Shown: positions 41,917 through 50,522 of the stretch, piece after piece
How the letters are laid out: each line of letters opens with the position of its first letter
How positions within the stretch are numbered: the first letter of the stretch is position 1
Assembly (NCBI GenBank): GCA_937980205.1
Contig: CALJKW010000011.1
Location: 52,644-116,643 of the forward strand
Length of the DNA: 64,000 nt
Origin: an uncultured Myxococcales bacterium
GTDB taxonomy: Bacteria; Myxococcota; Myxococcia; Myxococcales; Myxococcaceae
Direction of reading: 5' to 3'
Notes under the pieces: model-generated
What the model was told of the DNA's origin: nothing
Seen by the model: only the letters and a program-made list of their open reading frames with translations
The model's database searches: none
Made by a program: the position numbers and the translations under genes

Positions 41917-43310
41917 TCTCGGCCGCGCTGGTGGCGGTGACCTTGGCGCAGGGCGCTCCGCCGCCGGTCGAGGCGGTCGCCCCGAACAAACCGGTGGCGA
42001 CGGTGGCGCTGCGCCGCGTGACGATGGACGACTGCGTCCGCGAGGCGCTCGGCTCCAGCGGCGTCATGATGGAGGCTCGCGGCAAGATCCGCGAGTGGGA
42101 GGGGCGCCTCAAAGAGGTCGAGTCGATCTTCTGGCCGAAGCTGATGGGCCTCACGTTCGTCGCGCCCATCTTCGGCGTGAAGAACGTCAACTCGCCCTCG
42201 TACATGCAGATCCCCACCACGTATCAGTACGACTTCAACTCGTGGGGGCCCTACTTCAAGTTCCAGGCGATTCTCGCCCAGCCGCTGTCGACCTTCGGCC
42301 GCTACGACGCGGGCAAGGAAGCCGCGCAAGAGCGCATGGCCGTCGAAGCGGCGCGCTACCAGCAGGCCCGAAACTTCCTCGCGCTCGAGGTGCGCAAGTA
42401 CTACCTGCTTCACCTGTACGCGAAGAGCTTCCTCCCCGCGCTCGATCTCGCCAACCGCCTGCTGAAAGAGGCGACCGAGAAGGCCCAGGAGGAGTTCGCC
42501 AGCGGCTCGGGCAGCGTCACGCAGGTCGACTTGAACAAGCTGAAGTTCGGCGGCGCCGAGCTCACCAAGGCCCAGGTGCAGGCGAACATCGGCGAGAAGC
42601 TCGCGCTCGCCGCGCTCAAGCACACCATGGGCCTGCCCCAGGACGCGGCGCTCGAGACCGTCGAGGCCGCGCTGCCGCCGGTTCCCCCCGAGGCGCTCGA
42701 GCCCCTGCAGGCGTACATCACCCGCGCCGCCGACCACCGGCCCGAGGTGGCGCAGCTGTTCCACGGCCAGCGCGCGGCGCTCGCGTTCGAGCTCTCCGAG
42801 CGGCTGTCCTCGAACCCCACCGCGTTCATCGCCGCGCAGCTCGACGCCAACTGGACGCCGATGTGGCCGTCGCAGGACAACCCGTGGGCGTTCAATCGCT
42901 TCAACAACACCACCCCGGGGCTCGCCGTCGGCCTGCAGTTCGACATCGACATCGCGAAGTCCCTCGCCCGCTCGTACGGAGCGAAGGGCCTCATCGAGCA
43001 GGTCGAGGGCCTCAAGAAGTTCGCCTCGACCGGAATTCCGATGGAGGTCCGCAAGGCCTACGACGACGCGGTGCAGGCCGAGACGCTCGCGAAGATCTCC
43101 GACGATCAGTCGAACGCCGGCAAGAAGTGGCTCGTGTTCGCGGGCGCCGGCTTCGCCGCCGGCACCGGCGAGGCGAAGGACGTGCTCGAGGGCCTCGTCG
43201 CGTACATGACCGCGCGCAAGGGCTACTTCGACGCGCTCAAGGCCGTGCACGAGGCGCGCGCGACGCTGCTCTACGCGACCGGCTCGACGGGCGTCGACGA
43301 CCCGAAGTAG
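41913..43310 (+). CDS. TolC-family outer-membrane efflux protein
   Basis: Translation from GTG 41913, which overlaps the MlaC-like stop (GTGA), gives 465 residues with an A-L-V-A-V-T-L-A-Q-G-type signal. The TolC signs are V-R-E-A-L-G-S-S, long helical stretches with Q-Q-A-R-N-F-L-A-L-E-V-R-K-Y-Y-L, and an internal duplication of the coiled hairpin pattern. It should form the outer-membrane exit duct for the RND exporter. The operon RND-MlaC-TolC is tight: 6-base gap, then a 4-base overlap. Confidence 0.82.
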   Translation: MISAALVAVTLAQGAPPPVEAVAPNKPVATVALRRVTMDDCVREALGSSGVMMEARGKIREWEGRLKEVESIFWPKLMGLTFVAPIFGVKNVNSPSYMQIPTTYQYDFNSWGPYFKFQAILAQPLSTFGRYDAGKEAAQERMAVEAARYQQARNFLALEVRKYYLLHLYAKSFLPALDLANRLLKEATEKAQEEFASGSGSVTQVDLNKLKFGGAELTKAQVQANIGEKLALAALKHTMGLPQDAALETVEAALPPVPPEALEPLQAYITRAADHRPEVAQLFHGQRAALAFELSERLSSNPTAFIAAQLDANWTPMWPSQDNPWAFNRFNNTTPGLAVGLQFDIDIAKSLARSYGAKGLIEQVEGLKKFASTGIPMEVRKAYDDAVQAETLAKISDDQSNAGKKWLVFAGAGFAAGTGEAKDVLEGLVAYMTARKGYFDALKAVHEARATLLYATGSTGVDDPK

Positions 43311-44621
43311 TCACTCGAGCAGCTTCAGGTCGGCGGCGACGAAGATGTCGGTCTGCAGCTTCGTCTTGAACGCCGGCGCCGTCAGCGCATCGGAGAAGAT
43401 CGACACGCCGGCGGGGTCGAGCACGTAGAGCGTGCCGTCCCTGCCGAGCACGGCCTTCGTGACGGCGCCGAGCATCGGGTGCTCGATGACGACGTCGGCG
43501 TTGGCGGGCGTGAAGACGATCGAGATCTGCTTCCACAGGTGCACCTGGCCGGTGGTCGGCGTCGGCTGAACGGTGACGACGAGCGTGTCGTGGAACACCG
43601 CCTGGTCGCGGATCGAGGCGTTCGTGCCGGCGTCGACGCTCAGGGCGAAGTCGAACGCGCGCGGCGCCGACGCGGTGCCGACGTTGTTCCACACCTTCAC
43701 GTCGCTGCCGAAGAACGAGCCGAAGAGGCGGTTCGCGCCGATCTCGAGCTGCGCGACCGTGTCGGTCGAGAGCACGAAGCTCTGCATGCCCGCGTCGCCG
43801 GTGCGCGTGTTCGCCATGCCCCAGACGAGGATGCCGGCTCCGCTCACCTGGCCCGCGAAGAGGCGGTTGTTGGTCTGCTCGAAGGCGAAGCCGCCGATCT
43901 GATCGAACGGGTGCGTGTAGCGGGCGCTCCAGCCGGTGGTGGTGGCTGCGTTGGCGACGTTGTCGATGCGGAGGATCTCGCCGGGGCTCCGCTGGATCCA
44001 CAGGGCCCCGATGGCGTCGAGCTGCACGTCGCCGACCTGCTGCACCGGGCCGAACGTGCCCGCGCTGATCCGCACCGCCGGCTGCCCGCCGTCGAGCGTG
44101 CGCGCTGCAGCGTAGCGCTGCAGCACCGGGGCTCCGGCGCTCGTCGTCTCGTGGACGACGTAGAGGTTGAGCGCGTCGGCCGCGAGCGCGGCGGCGGGAG
44201 CGTCGACGCCTCCGAGCGTGACGCTCGGCGCCACGTCGCTGGCGAGCGTGTTGGCGCGATCCCAGATGAGGACGCCGGGGCCCCCGGCACCGCTCGCTCC
44301 GCGGGTGGCGACGACGAGGCGGGGCAGCAGCGGGTTGGGCGGGCCACCGTCGGCGCTGCCTCCGCCGGTGCCGGAGGTGCCGCCGCCCGAGCCGCCGCCG
44401 GTCGCGACGCCGCCGCCGGTCGCGGCGCCGCCCCCGGTCGCGGCGCCGCCGCCGGTCGAGCCGCCCCCGCCGGTTCCTGCTGAGCCTCCCGCGCGTCCTC
44501 CCCCCGGGCCTGCGTCGGTGCCTCCGTCGGGCATCGCGCCGCCGCCGCAGTTGCAGGCGCTCGCCCACGCGACCATCACGACCACGAGCGCTCGCCAGCC
44601 GCGGCCCTCTCTCGAGCTCAC
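43311..44621 (-). CDS. Lipoprotein with Gly-rich linker and beta-propeller-like repeats
   Basis: This is a 436-residue lipoprotein from GTG 44621, whose GTGA overlaps the stop of the glycosyltransferase gene. The lipobox is A-S-A-C. A long Gly/Thr/Ala linker (G-G-G-A-A-T repeated several times) precedes a region of about 330 residues with strand pairs such as L-Y-V-V-H-E and G-T-L-Y-V-L-D, suggesting a seven-bladed propeller. No catalytic motif is seen. It is the second gene of the operon. Confidence 0.75.
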   Translation of the reverse strand: MSSREGRGWRALVVVMVAWASACNCGGGAMPDGGTDAGPGGGRAGGSAGTGGGGSTGGGAATGGGAATGGGVATGGGSGGGTSGTGGGSADGGPPNPLLPRLVVATRGASGAGGPGVLIWDRANTLASDVAPSVTLGGVDAPAAALAADALNLYVVHETTSAGAPVLQRYAAARTLDGGQPAVRISAGTFGPVQQVGDVQLDAIGALWIQRSPGEILRIDNVANAATTTGWSARYTHPFDQIGGFAFEQTNNRLFAGQVSGAGILVWGMANTRTGDAGMQSFVLSTDTVAQLEIGANRLFGSFFGSDVKVWNNVGTASAPRAFDFALSVDAGTNASIRDQAVFHDTLVVTVQPTPTTGQVHLWKQISIVFTPANADVVIEHPMLGAVTKAVLGRDGTLYVLDPAGVSIFSDALTAPAFKTKLQTDIFVAADLKLLE

Positions 44622-47035
44622 GTGTCTCTTCCCGGGAAGTTCGTCGGCGGCGCGGGCCGCTCGAAAGGCACTGCCTCCGGCGGGCAGTAGCCGAAGAACA
44701 GCTGCGCGAGCCATGGATCCAGAGCGCCGGTCGGCGCCTCGTCCTCGACGCTCTCGACGTCGTCGGCGCTGACCTCCATCGGCTCGTCGTCCGCGCCGGC
44801 GACCGCCGCGGGAGGAGGGGGCAGCGGCGGCGGCGGCAGCGGCGGCAGCACCGGAGGTGCGATCAGCGGCGTGCCCGACGCCCCCGGAGGAGGCGGCTGC
44901 GGCGTCAGCACCGGAATGTGCTCGGTCGGGCGCGAGCTGCGCGTGTCGGGGCCGCGCTTGATGGGAGGCAGGTCGAACGCGGGCGGCGCCGTCAGCGGCG
45001 CAGGCGGTGCAGCCGGCGCTGGCGGCGGCACGACGACCGCGGGCATCGGCGCCGGGGTCAGCACCGGAATCTGCTGCGTCGAGCGCGAGGCGAGCGGGTC
45101 GACGTCGCCGCGCTTGAGCTTCGGCAAGCCGGCGTCCATCTCGACGATCACCGACGGGCTGCCCGCTACCGGCGGGGGCGGAGCCGGCGGCTCGGGCGGA
45201 GGCACCGGCGCCGGCGCAGGCGCGCTCGCCGGCGGCGGAGCGAACGGCGAGCGGATGCCCTTGCCCTCGGTCGTGCGCTTGATGCGGATGGGCGCGTCGG
45301 ACACCGGCGGCGGAATCTCGGCGGTGACGGCGGCCGGCGGCGCGTTCGTCGGCGGAGGGGCGACCGGCTCGGGCGGCGGCGCCACCGGCGAGCGAATGCC
45401 CTTCCCCTCGGTCGTCCGCTTGACGGGGGCGGGCGCAGCTTCGGGCGCCGGGGCGGGCGGAGGAGGCGCCGCCACGGGGATCGCCTTCGCCGCGCTCTTC
45501 GAGATGACGCGCCGCGCGCGCGCCGAGGTGATGGGCGTCGGCTCGCTCTGCGCCTCTGGCGGGGGCCGAATCGGCGTGTGCTCGTCGGTGCCGCCCTTCT
45601 TCTTCCGGCGGGCCTTCACGATCGGCGTCGGCTCGGGCGCGCTGCTCGGGCTCGCGGCGCCGGGCTCGGTGACCGCGGCGCGCAGACGATCTTCCGGGCG
45701 CTCGGGGCTCTCGAGCTGCTCGCCCACGACGACGGGGGGCGCCTCTTCGTCGAGCGTCTCGCCCGGGGCGTCGTTGCCGCGCACGCGGGCCCGGCCCGTG
45801 CTGGTGTCGCTCGAGCCGGTCTTGCGCAGCTCGGTCACCTCGCCGGGGCCCTCGTTCGCGCTGACCTTTCCGCGCGTCGACAACAGGCCGTAGAGGTCGA
45901 GCAGCTTGCCGCGCACCGTCGACGCGTCGAACTTCGGCGCGGCGTCGCGGGCGGCCTGCCCGAGCTTCACGCGAAGGTCCGCGTCGCGCGCGAGGCTGAC
46001 GAGGATGTCGGCGAGCGCCTTGAAGTCTCCGGGCGGGAACAGCATGCGCGCGTCTTCGGGGAGCAGCTCGCGCGTCACCGGAAGATCCGCCGCGACGATC
46101 GGCCGGCCCGCCGCGAGGTACTCGGCCGCCTTCGCGAGCGGGCCGCCCTGCGCGCGGTTGCGGTCCGACTCGTCGAGCGTGAGCATGCCGACGTCCGCGG
46201 TCGCCAGCGTCTTCGGCAGCTCGTCGTGCGTCACCGGCGGCAGGAACTCGACCTTGCCGGTGAGCTTGAGCTCGGTGACGAGGTCGTCGAACGGCGCCTG
46301 CCCGTCGGGGACCCGCGGCCCCACGATCATCAGCCGCAGGTCGGCCTGGCGCAGCGCGAGCTGCATCGCGCGCAGCAGCGTCGCGATGCCCTGGTACGGC
46401 AGCTGGCTGCCCAGGTGCAGCAGCTTCATCGGCGAGCCGTCGGGCCGGCCGACGGCGTCGGACGAGTAGGGCGCCGGGTCGACCGGTTGTGGGAAGACGT
46501 GCAGCGACATCGGCGGCGCGCCCAGCGACAGCACCCAGTCGCGCGTCACCTCGGAGCCGCAGATGACCGCGTCGGCGTTCATCAGGCAGTAGAGCTCCTG
46601 GCGGCGCACCTTCGAGAGGAAGCGGCGATCGCTCTCGACCGCGGGGTTCGTGTAGCGCAGCTCCTGCGAGGGGAAGGTCTGCGCGTCGTAGACGAGGCGG
46701 AAGCCGTACTGCGAGCGGCAGTCGCAGAGCGCGTAGCCGCCGAAGGGGTCGAAGAAGTGAGCGATGACGTACTCCTCGCTCTCGAGCTGGCGGCGCACCG
46801 CGCGGTCGAACGCCTGGATGCGCGACTGCAGATCTCCCGCGCCGACGGGGACGCGCAAGAGGCGGGCACCGTGGTACCGCTCGATGTGCGAGTGGTCGGG
46901 CGTCTTGGTGGACAGCACGACGACCTGAAATCGATCGCTCAAGCCTTTCAGGTATTCCGTGATTCGACGCGAGAGGCCCGTGGGGCTCGGCAGCACGTCG
47001 AAGCAGCAGAGGAGCAGGCGAGGCTGTTCGGACAC
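44618..47035 (-). CDS. GT4-type glycosyltransferase with ~380-residue Pro-rich tail
   Basis: The 805-residue protein has an N-terminal GT-B/GT4 domain (1-380): L-L-H-L-G-S-Q-L-P-Y-Q-G, V-G-P-R-V-P-D-G, A-D-V-G-M-L-T-L and E-Y-L-A-A-G-R-P-I-V-A. The acceptor and sugar are unknown. The tail (about 400-780) is Pro/Ala-rich and low in order but holds repeated motifs: R-T-T-E-G-K-G-I-R-S-P twice and I-P-V-L-T-P twice, plus an E-H-T-P-I relative. The last 40 residues, D-P-W-L-A-Q-L-F-F-G-Y-C-P-P-E, look ordered. Tail length is far beyond the family norm; it could be a scaffold or docking platform. It is followed by a coupled lipoprotein gene. Confidence 0.82.
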   Translation of the reverse strand: MSEQPRLLLCCFDVLPSPTGLSRRITEYLKGLSDRFQVVVLSTKTPDHSHIERYHGARLLRVPVGAGDLQSRIQAFDRAVRRQLESEEYVIAHFFDPFGGYALCDCRSQYGFRLVYDAQTFPSQELRYTNPAVESDRRFLSKVRRQELYCLMNADAVICGSEVTRDWVLSLGAPPMSLHVFPQPVDPAPYSSDAVGRPDGSPMKLLHLGSQLPYQGIATLLRAMQLALRQADLRLMIVGPRVPDGQAPFDDLVTELKLTGKVEFLPPVTHDELPKTLATADVGMLTLDESDRNRAQGGPLAKAAEYLAAGRPIVAADLPVTRELLPEDARMLFPPGDFKALADILVSLARDADLRVKLGQAARDAAPKFDASTVRGKLLDLYGLLSTRGKVSANEGPGEVTELRKTGSSDTSTGRARVRGNDAPGETLDEEAPPVVVGEQLESPERPEDRLRAAVTEPGAASPSSAPEPTPIVKARRKKKGGTDEHTPIRPPPEAQSEPTPITSARARRVISKSAAKAIPVAAPPPPAPAPEAAPAPVKRTTEGKGIRSPVAPPPEPVAPPPTNAPPAAVTAEIPPPVSDAPIRIKRTTEGKGIRSPFAPPPASAPAPAPVPPPEPPAPPPPVAGSPSVIVEMDAGLPKLKRGDVDPLASRSTQQIPVLTPAPMPAVVVPPPAPAAPPAPLTAPPAFDLPPIKRGPDTRSSRPTEHIPVLTPQPPPPGASGTPLIAPPVLPPLPPPPLPPPPAAVAGADDEPMEVSADDVESVEDEAPTGALDPWLAQLFFGYCPPEAVPFERPAPPTNFPGRDT

Positions 47036-47051
47036 CGTGGCCCGGGAGGAT

Positions 47052-47076
47052 ACCCAAAGCGTGCATTCGTTTGGGT
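47052..47076. promoter_or_regulatory. Dyad between divergent genes
   Basis: ACCCAAA and TTTGGGT form a perfect 7-bp inverted repeat with an 11-base spacer. It is the strongest symmetric site in the 112-base region between the glycosyltransferase and the DUF4912 gene, and fits an operator or promoter-proximal site. Confidence 0.4.
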
Positions 47077-47147
47077 CAGTCGTTACGGGGCGGCAGCAGC
47101 TGTGGGGGCTTTCTCGCTACCGGATTTCGGATAAAGGCAAAAACGCC

Positions 47148-48275
47148 ATGAGCGACGAGAACGACGAACGCGTCTTGAAGAGGTTGACCGTGCGCGAGCT
47201 GCGCGCTCGCGCCGTGAAGTCGCTGGGCTCGAAGGTCGCCGCGGGCCTCAAGCTCAAGCAGGAGCTCGTCGACGCCCTGGTCGCCCGCGCCGCGAAGGTG
47301 GTCGAGAAGGTCGAGAAGGCCGCGCCGTCGATGGCGCGCAAGGCCACGGCGAAGAAGGACGCCGAGCCCGCCGCCCAGAAGAAGACCGAGCCCGTGAAGA
47401 AGGCGAACGGCGCGGCCAAGAAGGCCGAGCCCGCGAAGAAGTCGGAAGAGGCCGAAGCGGCTCCGGCGAAGAAGAGCCCGCCGCGCAGGCGCGGCAACGG
47501 CGCGCGGGCCTCGGCTCCGCGGGCGTCGGCGCCGAAGGCGGCGCGCGGCGCGAAGGCGGCGCCGCCGTCTCCGCCGGCCGCCATCAAGGCGTCGGCCCCG
47601 AAGACGCCGGCTGCGAAGGCAGCTCCCAAGGCGTCAGCGCCGAAGGCGACCGCGAAGCCGTCGAAGTCCGAGCGGCTGGCGCAGGTGTACGAGCTGCCGA
47701 TCACGCGCGACTTCTTCGTCGACCCGCGGCGCCAGGCGCTGCCGGCCTCGTACGGAGACGATCGGCTGCTGTGCTTCCGCCGCGAGCCGCTGGCGATCGT
47801 CGTCTCGTGGGATCTGTCGTCGGCGACGTTCGCGGACGGCCAGGGCCTCGCGCTCGAGCTCGTCACCGGCAAGGGCCGGCTGGTGGGCTCGGTGCGCATC
47901 GGCGCTCCGACGGGGCTCGCGACGTTCGACACGCTGCCGCCGGGCCAGGCGCTGACCGTTCAGGTCGTGCGCGGGGGCCGGGTGATGACGCGCGGCCGCC
48001 CGTTCGTGATCGGCGGCACGGCGCAGGAAGACGAGGGCACCACCGCCACCCAGAAGATGACGGTGCCGTTCGATCAGCCGCTCCCGAAGCAGCCCGAGCG
48101 GCGCGCGTGGGAAGACGCTCCCGCGCGCACCGGCCGCACCGAGTGGAAGTCGACGAAGGTGCAGGCCGGCTCGAGCCGGCTGAACACCGAGACGGAAGAG
48201 GGCGCCGAAGAGCGCGGCGCGCGCGATCGCAGCGGCGCCCGCCGGCGCGCCTCGTCGAGCCGCTTCAGCTCCTGA
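47148..48275 (+). CDS. DUF4912 protein with SAP-like N-terminus and Lys/Ala-rich region
   Basis: The 375-residue protein starts at ATG 47148. Residues 1-45 form a SAP/Rho-N-like helix pair (L-T-V-R-E-L-R-A-R-A). Residues 60-195 are extremely Lys/Ala/Pro-rich, histone-H1-like, with K-K-A-E-P-type repeats. The DUF4912 core (about 200-310) includes L-P-A-S-Y-G-D-D-R and V-V-S-W-D-L. The end is basic and disordered. Nucleic-acid binding is likely; the function is unknown. Confidence 0.75.
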   Translation: MSDENDERVLKRLTVRELRARAVKSLGSKVAAGLKLKQELVDALVARAAKVVEKVEKAAPSMARKATAKKDAEPAAQKKTEPVKKANGAAKKAEPAKKSEEAEAAPAKKSPPRRRGNGARASAPRASAPKAARGAKAAPPSPPAAIKASAPKTPAAKAAPKASAPKATAKPSKSERLAQVYELPITRDFFVDPRRQALPASYGDDRLLCFRREPLAIVVSWDLSSATFADGQGLALELVTGKGRLVGSVRIGAPTGLATFDTLPPGQALTVQVVRGGRVMTRGRPFVIGGTAQEDEGTTATQKMTVPFDQPLPKQPERRAWEDAPARTGRTEWKSTKVQAGSSRLNTETEEGAEERGARDRSGARRRASSSRFSS

Positions 48276-48299
48276 GCGGTCGGCGCTCGCGCCGCGGCG

Positions 48300-48782
48300 T
48301 CACGGGGCGCAGATCGTGCCGGAGTACTCGCCGTCGCCGCCGCCGGCGAAGTCGAACGTCCCCGTGACGATCAGCGTGCCGGTCGCGCCCACGAAGTCGC
48401 CCGTTCCGCTCACCACCGAGAACAGCTCGGCGAACTCGCCGTCGCCGATCGTCTTGAACGCGCCGCTGTCCTTGAACTCGAGCGTGCCGCTCTTCGAGCC
48501 GAGGCGCGCGTGCAGCGTCGTGTCGCCCGTGATCAGCACCACGCCCGTCTGCGGCGTCTCTGCCGTCGGCACGATGCTCGTCAGCTGCGACGTGTACGGC
48601 CCCCGCAGCACGCCGCGGAAGTCTCCGATGCCGCAGACGCCCACCGGCGACGTGCACGGCGCAGTGACGGGGATCAGCGTCAACGTGCCGCGCACCGAAC
48701 GGCAGCGCGGGTCTGCCTCCGCGGTCTGCCCCACGCCGAACAGCACCATCGACACTGCCAACACTGCACCCAGCTTCTTCAC
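48300..48782 (-). CDS. Exported beta-barrel-type protein, unknown
   Basis: This is a 160-residue protein with a signal peptide ending Q-T-A-E-A-D. The mature part is rich in alternating strands (G-T-L-I-V-T-G-T-F-D-F) with a conserved-looking G-T-G-D-F-V-G-A-T-G, as in small allene-oxide-cyclase-like or dirigent-like barrels. It has four Cys residues. Its upstream region is unusually AT-rich with TGTGGATAATCA, a plausible promoter. Confidence 0.6.
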   Translation of the reverse strand: MKKLGAVLAVSMVLFGVGQTAEADPRCRSVRGTLTLIPVTAPCTSPVGVCGIGDFRGVLRGPYTSQLTSIVPTAETPQTGVVLITGDTTLHARLGSKSGTLEFKDSGAFKTIGDGEFAELFSVVSGTGDFVGATGTLIVTGTFDFAGGGDGEYSGTICAP

Positions 48783-48871
48783 GTGTCCTCCCTCTCCAGA
48801 GCGGTATTTGGAGATTGTGGATAATCACGAAAAACGCTGCAACGCGGATACTCTGCGTGCGGCGCGCACCG

Positions 48872-49537
48872 TCAGCGCGGAGGTGTCTCGATGTGGCCGA
48901 GGCCGGCGGCCCGCATGGGGTCGTCGCCGCTCACCTTGAGGCCGAGCTGGGTGAACGCCTCGGCGAGCGCATCGGAGACGCGGCGCCGGGTGCGGACTCC
49001 CGACGTGTCGATGCCGAGCGAGGTCATGGTCTGCGCGACCGCCGGGCTGATGCCGGTCAGGTAGCAGTCGGCGCCGAGCAGGCGCACGGCCTTCGCCATG
49101 CGAATGAAGTGGTCGGCGGTGCGGGTGTCGAGCACCTGCACGCCGGTGATGTCGATGATGACGTGCGTCGCCTGGTCCGCCACGACGCGGGCGAGCAGCG
49201 CCTCCATCATGTCGGTGCTCCGCTCGGTGTCGACGGTGCCGATGACGGGCAGGGTGAGGATGCCCGCCCAGACCGCGATGATCGGGTTCGACAGCTCGCG
49301 CAGGGCCATCGCGCTGCGCTCGGCGATCTCGCGGTTCTTCGCCTCGATCTCCGCGAGCGCCTCGACGTTGCGCTTGTGCGCGAGCGACAGGTCCTCGAGG
49401 AGGATGTTCGCGCCCATCTCGACCTGCAGGAACGGGTCTTCGACGCCGTCCGGAATCGGCACGCGAACGGTGAAGTCCTGACAGGCGGCCTTGGCCAGCG
49501 AGTTGACGACGTTCTCGATGCGGTCTTCGATCTTCAT
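48872..49537 (-). CDS. RsbR-type STAS protein
   Basis: The 221-residue protein has an N-terminal helical region of about 100 residues and a C-terminal STAS domain. The signature V-I-I-D-I-T-G-V-Q-V-L-D-T and the later S-L-G-I-D-T-S-G-V-R-T-R-R-R place it with RsbR of the stressosome; Thr residues align with the two phosphorylation sites known in Bacillus RsbR. It is the last gene of the partner-switching cluster and overlaps the ATPase gene by ATGA. A GAGGAG site precedes ATG 49537. Confidence 0.88.
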   Translation of the reverse strand: MKIEDRIENVVNSLAKAACQDFTVRVPIPDGVEDPFLQVEMGANILLEDLSLAHKRNVEALAEIEAKNREIAERSAMALRELSNPIIAVWAGILTLPVIGTVDTERSTDMMEALLARVVADQATHVIIDITGVQVLDTRTADHFIRMAKAVRLLGADCYLTGISPAVAQTMTSLGIDTSGVRTRRRVSDALAEAFTQLGLKVSGDDPMRAAGLGHIETPPR

Positions 49538-49941
49538 GGCTCGCTCCTCTTGCAGCGGTTCTGGCGCGCGACGATGCGGGCGCCCTTCGGTCTGACGTTC
49601 TCGAGCGACAGCGACGCAGACATGCGGCGCGCGCAGCTCAGGCCCGAGCCCAGGCCGCGGCGCGGCTGCACGCCGTCGGTGCGGCCGGCGTCGGCGAGGA
49701 TCTCGCGCGGAAAGCCGGGGCCGTCGTCGCACACGCACAGCTCCCAGCGCTCGGGCTCGAGCTCCAGCACGCACTCGCCGCCCCCGGCGTGGCGCACGGC
49801 GTTCGAGGCGAGCTCGGCGACGACCACCGCGAGCTCCGACGCCTCTCTCTTCGTCCACCCGGCGTCCGAGAGCGCCTCGCGCGCCTTCGCCGCGGCGCCC
49901 AGGCAATCGGCACGGCCCACCACCGGCCAGCGGAACGTCAC
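49534..49941 (-). CDS. RsbT-type serine/threonine kinase (HATPase)
   Basis: This is a 135-residue single-domain GHKL ATPase from GTG 49941. The N-box reads A-E-L-A-S-N-A-V-R-H-A, the G1 box C-D-D-G-P-G-F, and the G2 box G-L-G-S-G-L. Such proteins phosphorylate STAS partners or bind a target. The best partners here are the RsbR-like and RsbS-like proteins. It overlaps both neighbours by four bases, so stoichiometric synthesis is likely. Confidence 0.88.
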   Translation of the reverse strand: MTFRWPVVGRADCLGAAAKAREALSDAGWTKREASELAVVVAELASNAVRHAGGGECVLELEPERWELCVCDDGPGFPREILADAGRTDGVQPRRGLGSGLSCARRMSASLSLENVRPKGARIVARQNRCKRSEP

Positions 49942-50522
49942 TGCGCCGCTCCGAAGTCGAGCACCCAGGTCGACGCGTCGTCGTCGTCGCGCGCCGCCAG
50001 CTCGAGCAGTCGCGCGGCCGCCACCTTCGGAGCCAGCGCGCTCGTCGACTCGAGGGCCGCGGCGAGGTCCCGGCTGCGCAGCCCGTCGGAGACCATCACC
50101 CACCGGCTGCCCGCGGCCACGGCCACCGGCATCGTCTTGATGCGCGGCAGTCGGCGGCCGAGCGTACCGGGCAGGCACGCCGGCCGGCTCGTGCCCTTGG
50201 GGCCGTAGACGTCGATGTTGCCGACGCCGGTGAACCACGCGCCGCTCGCGTCGATCTCGAGCGCGCCCATCGCCGCGCCGCGCAGCGTGGTTCCGGTGAG
50301 CGCCGCGCCGCAGCGCGCGAACACCTCGGGCAGCTTGAGATCGGCCGTCTCGCGGATCACCTCGGTGAGGCGCTTCGCCGTCTTCTCGGCGTCGGGCCCG
50401 TGGCCGAGCGCGTCGATGAGCACGAAGCGCTGGTGGTGTTTCCAGGCGACGTGCACGGCGGCGTCTCCGCAGCTCGACAGCCCCTGGTACGGCCGCACGG
50501 CCGCACCGCTCGTCACGATCAC
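49938..50522 (-). CDS. PP2C/SpoIIE-type phosphatase (RsbX-like)
   Basis: This is a 194-residue phosphatase of the RsbX type from GTG 50522. Metal-binding Asp motifs are visible: V-L-I-D-A-L-G-H-G and the later V-M-V-S-D-G-L, both as in SpoIIE/RsbX. It should dephosphorylate the RsbS- or RsbR-like partner and reset the switch. It overlaps the upstream ATPase stop by GTGA and the downstream kinase by four bases. Confidence 0.86.
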   Translation of the reverse strand: MIVTSGAAVRPYQGLSSCGDAAVHVAWKHHQRFVLIDALGHGPDAEKTAKRLTEVIRETADLKLPEVFARCGAALTGTTLRGAAMGALEIDASGAWFTGVGNIDVYGPKGTSRPACLPGTLGRRLPRIKTMPVAVAAGSRWVMVSDGLRSRDLAAALESTSALAPKVAAARLLELAARDDDDASTWVLDFGAAQ

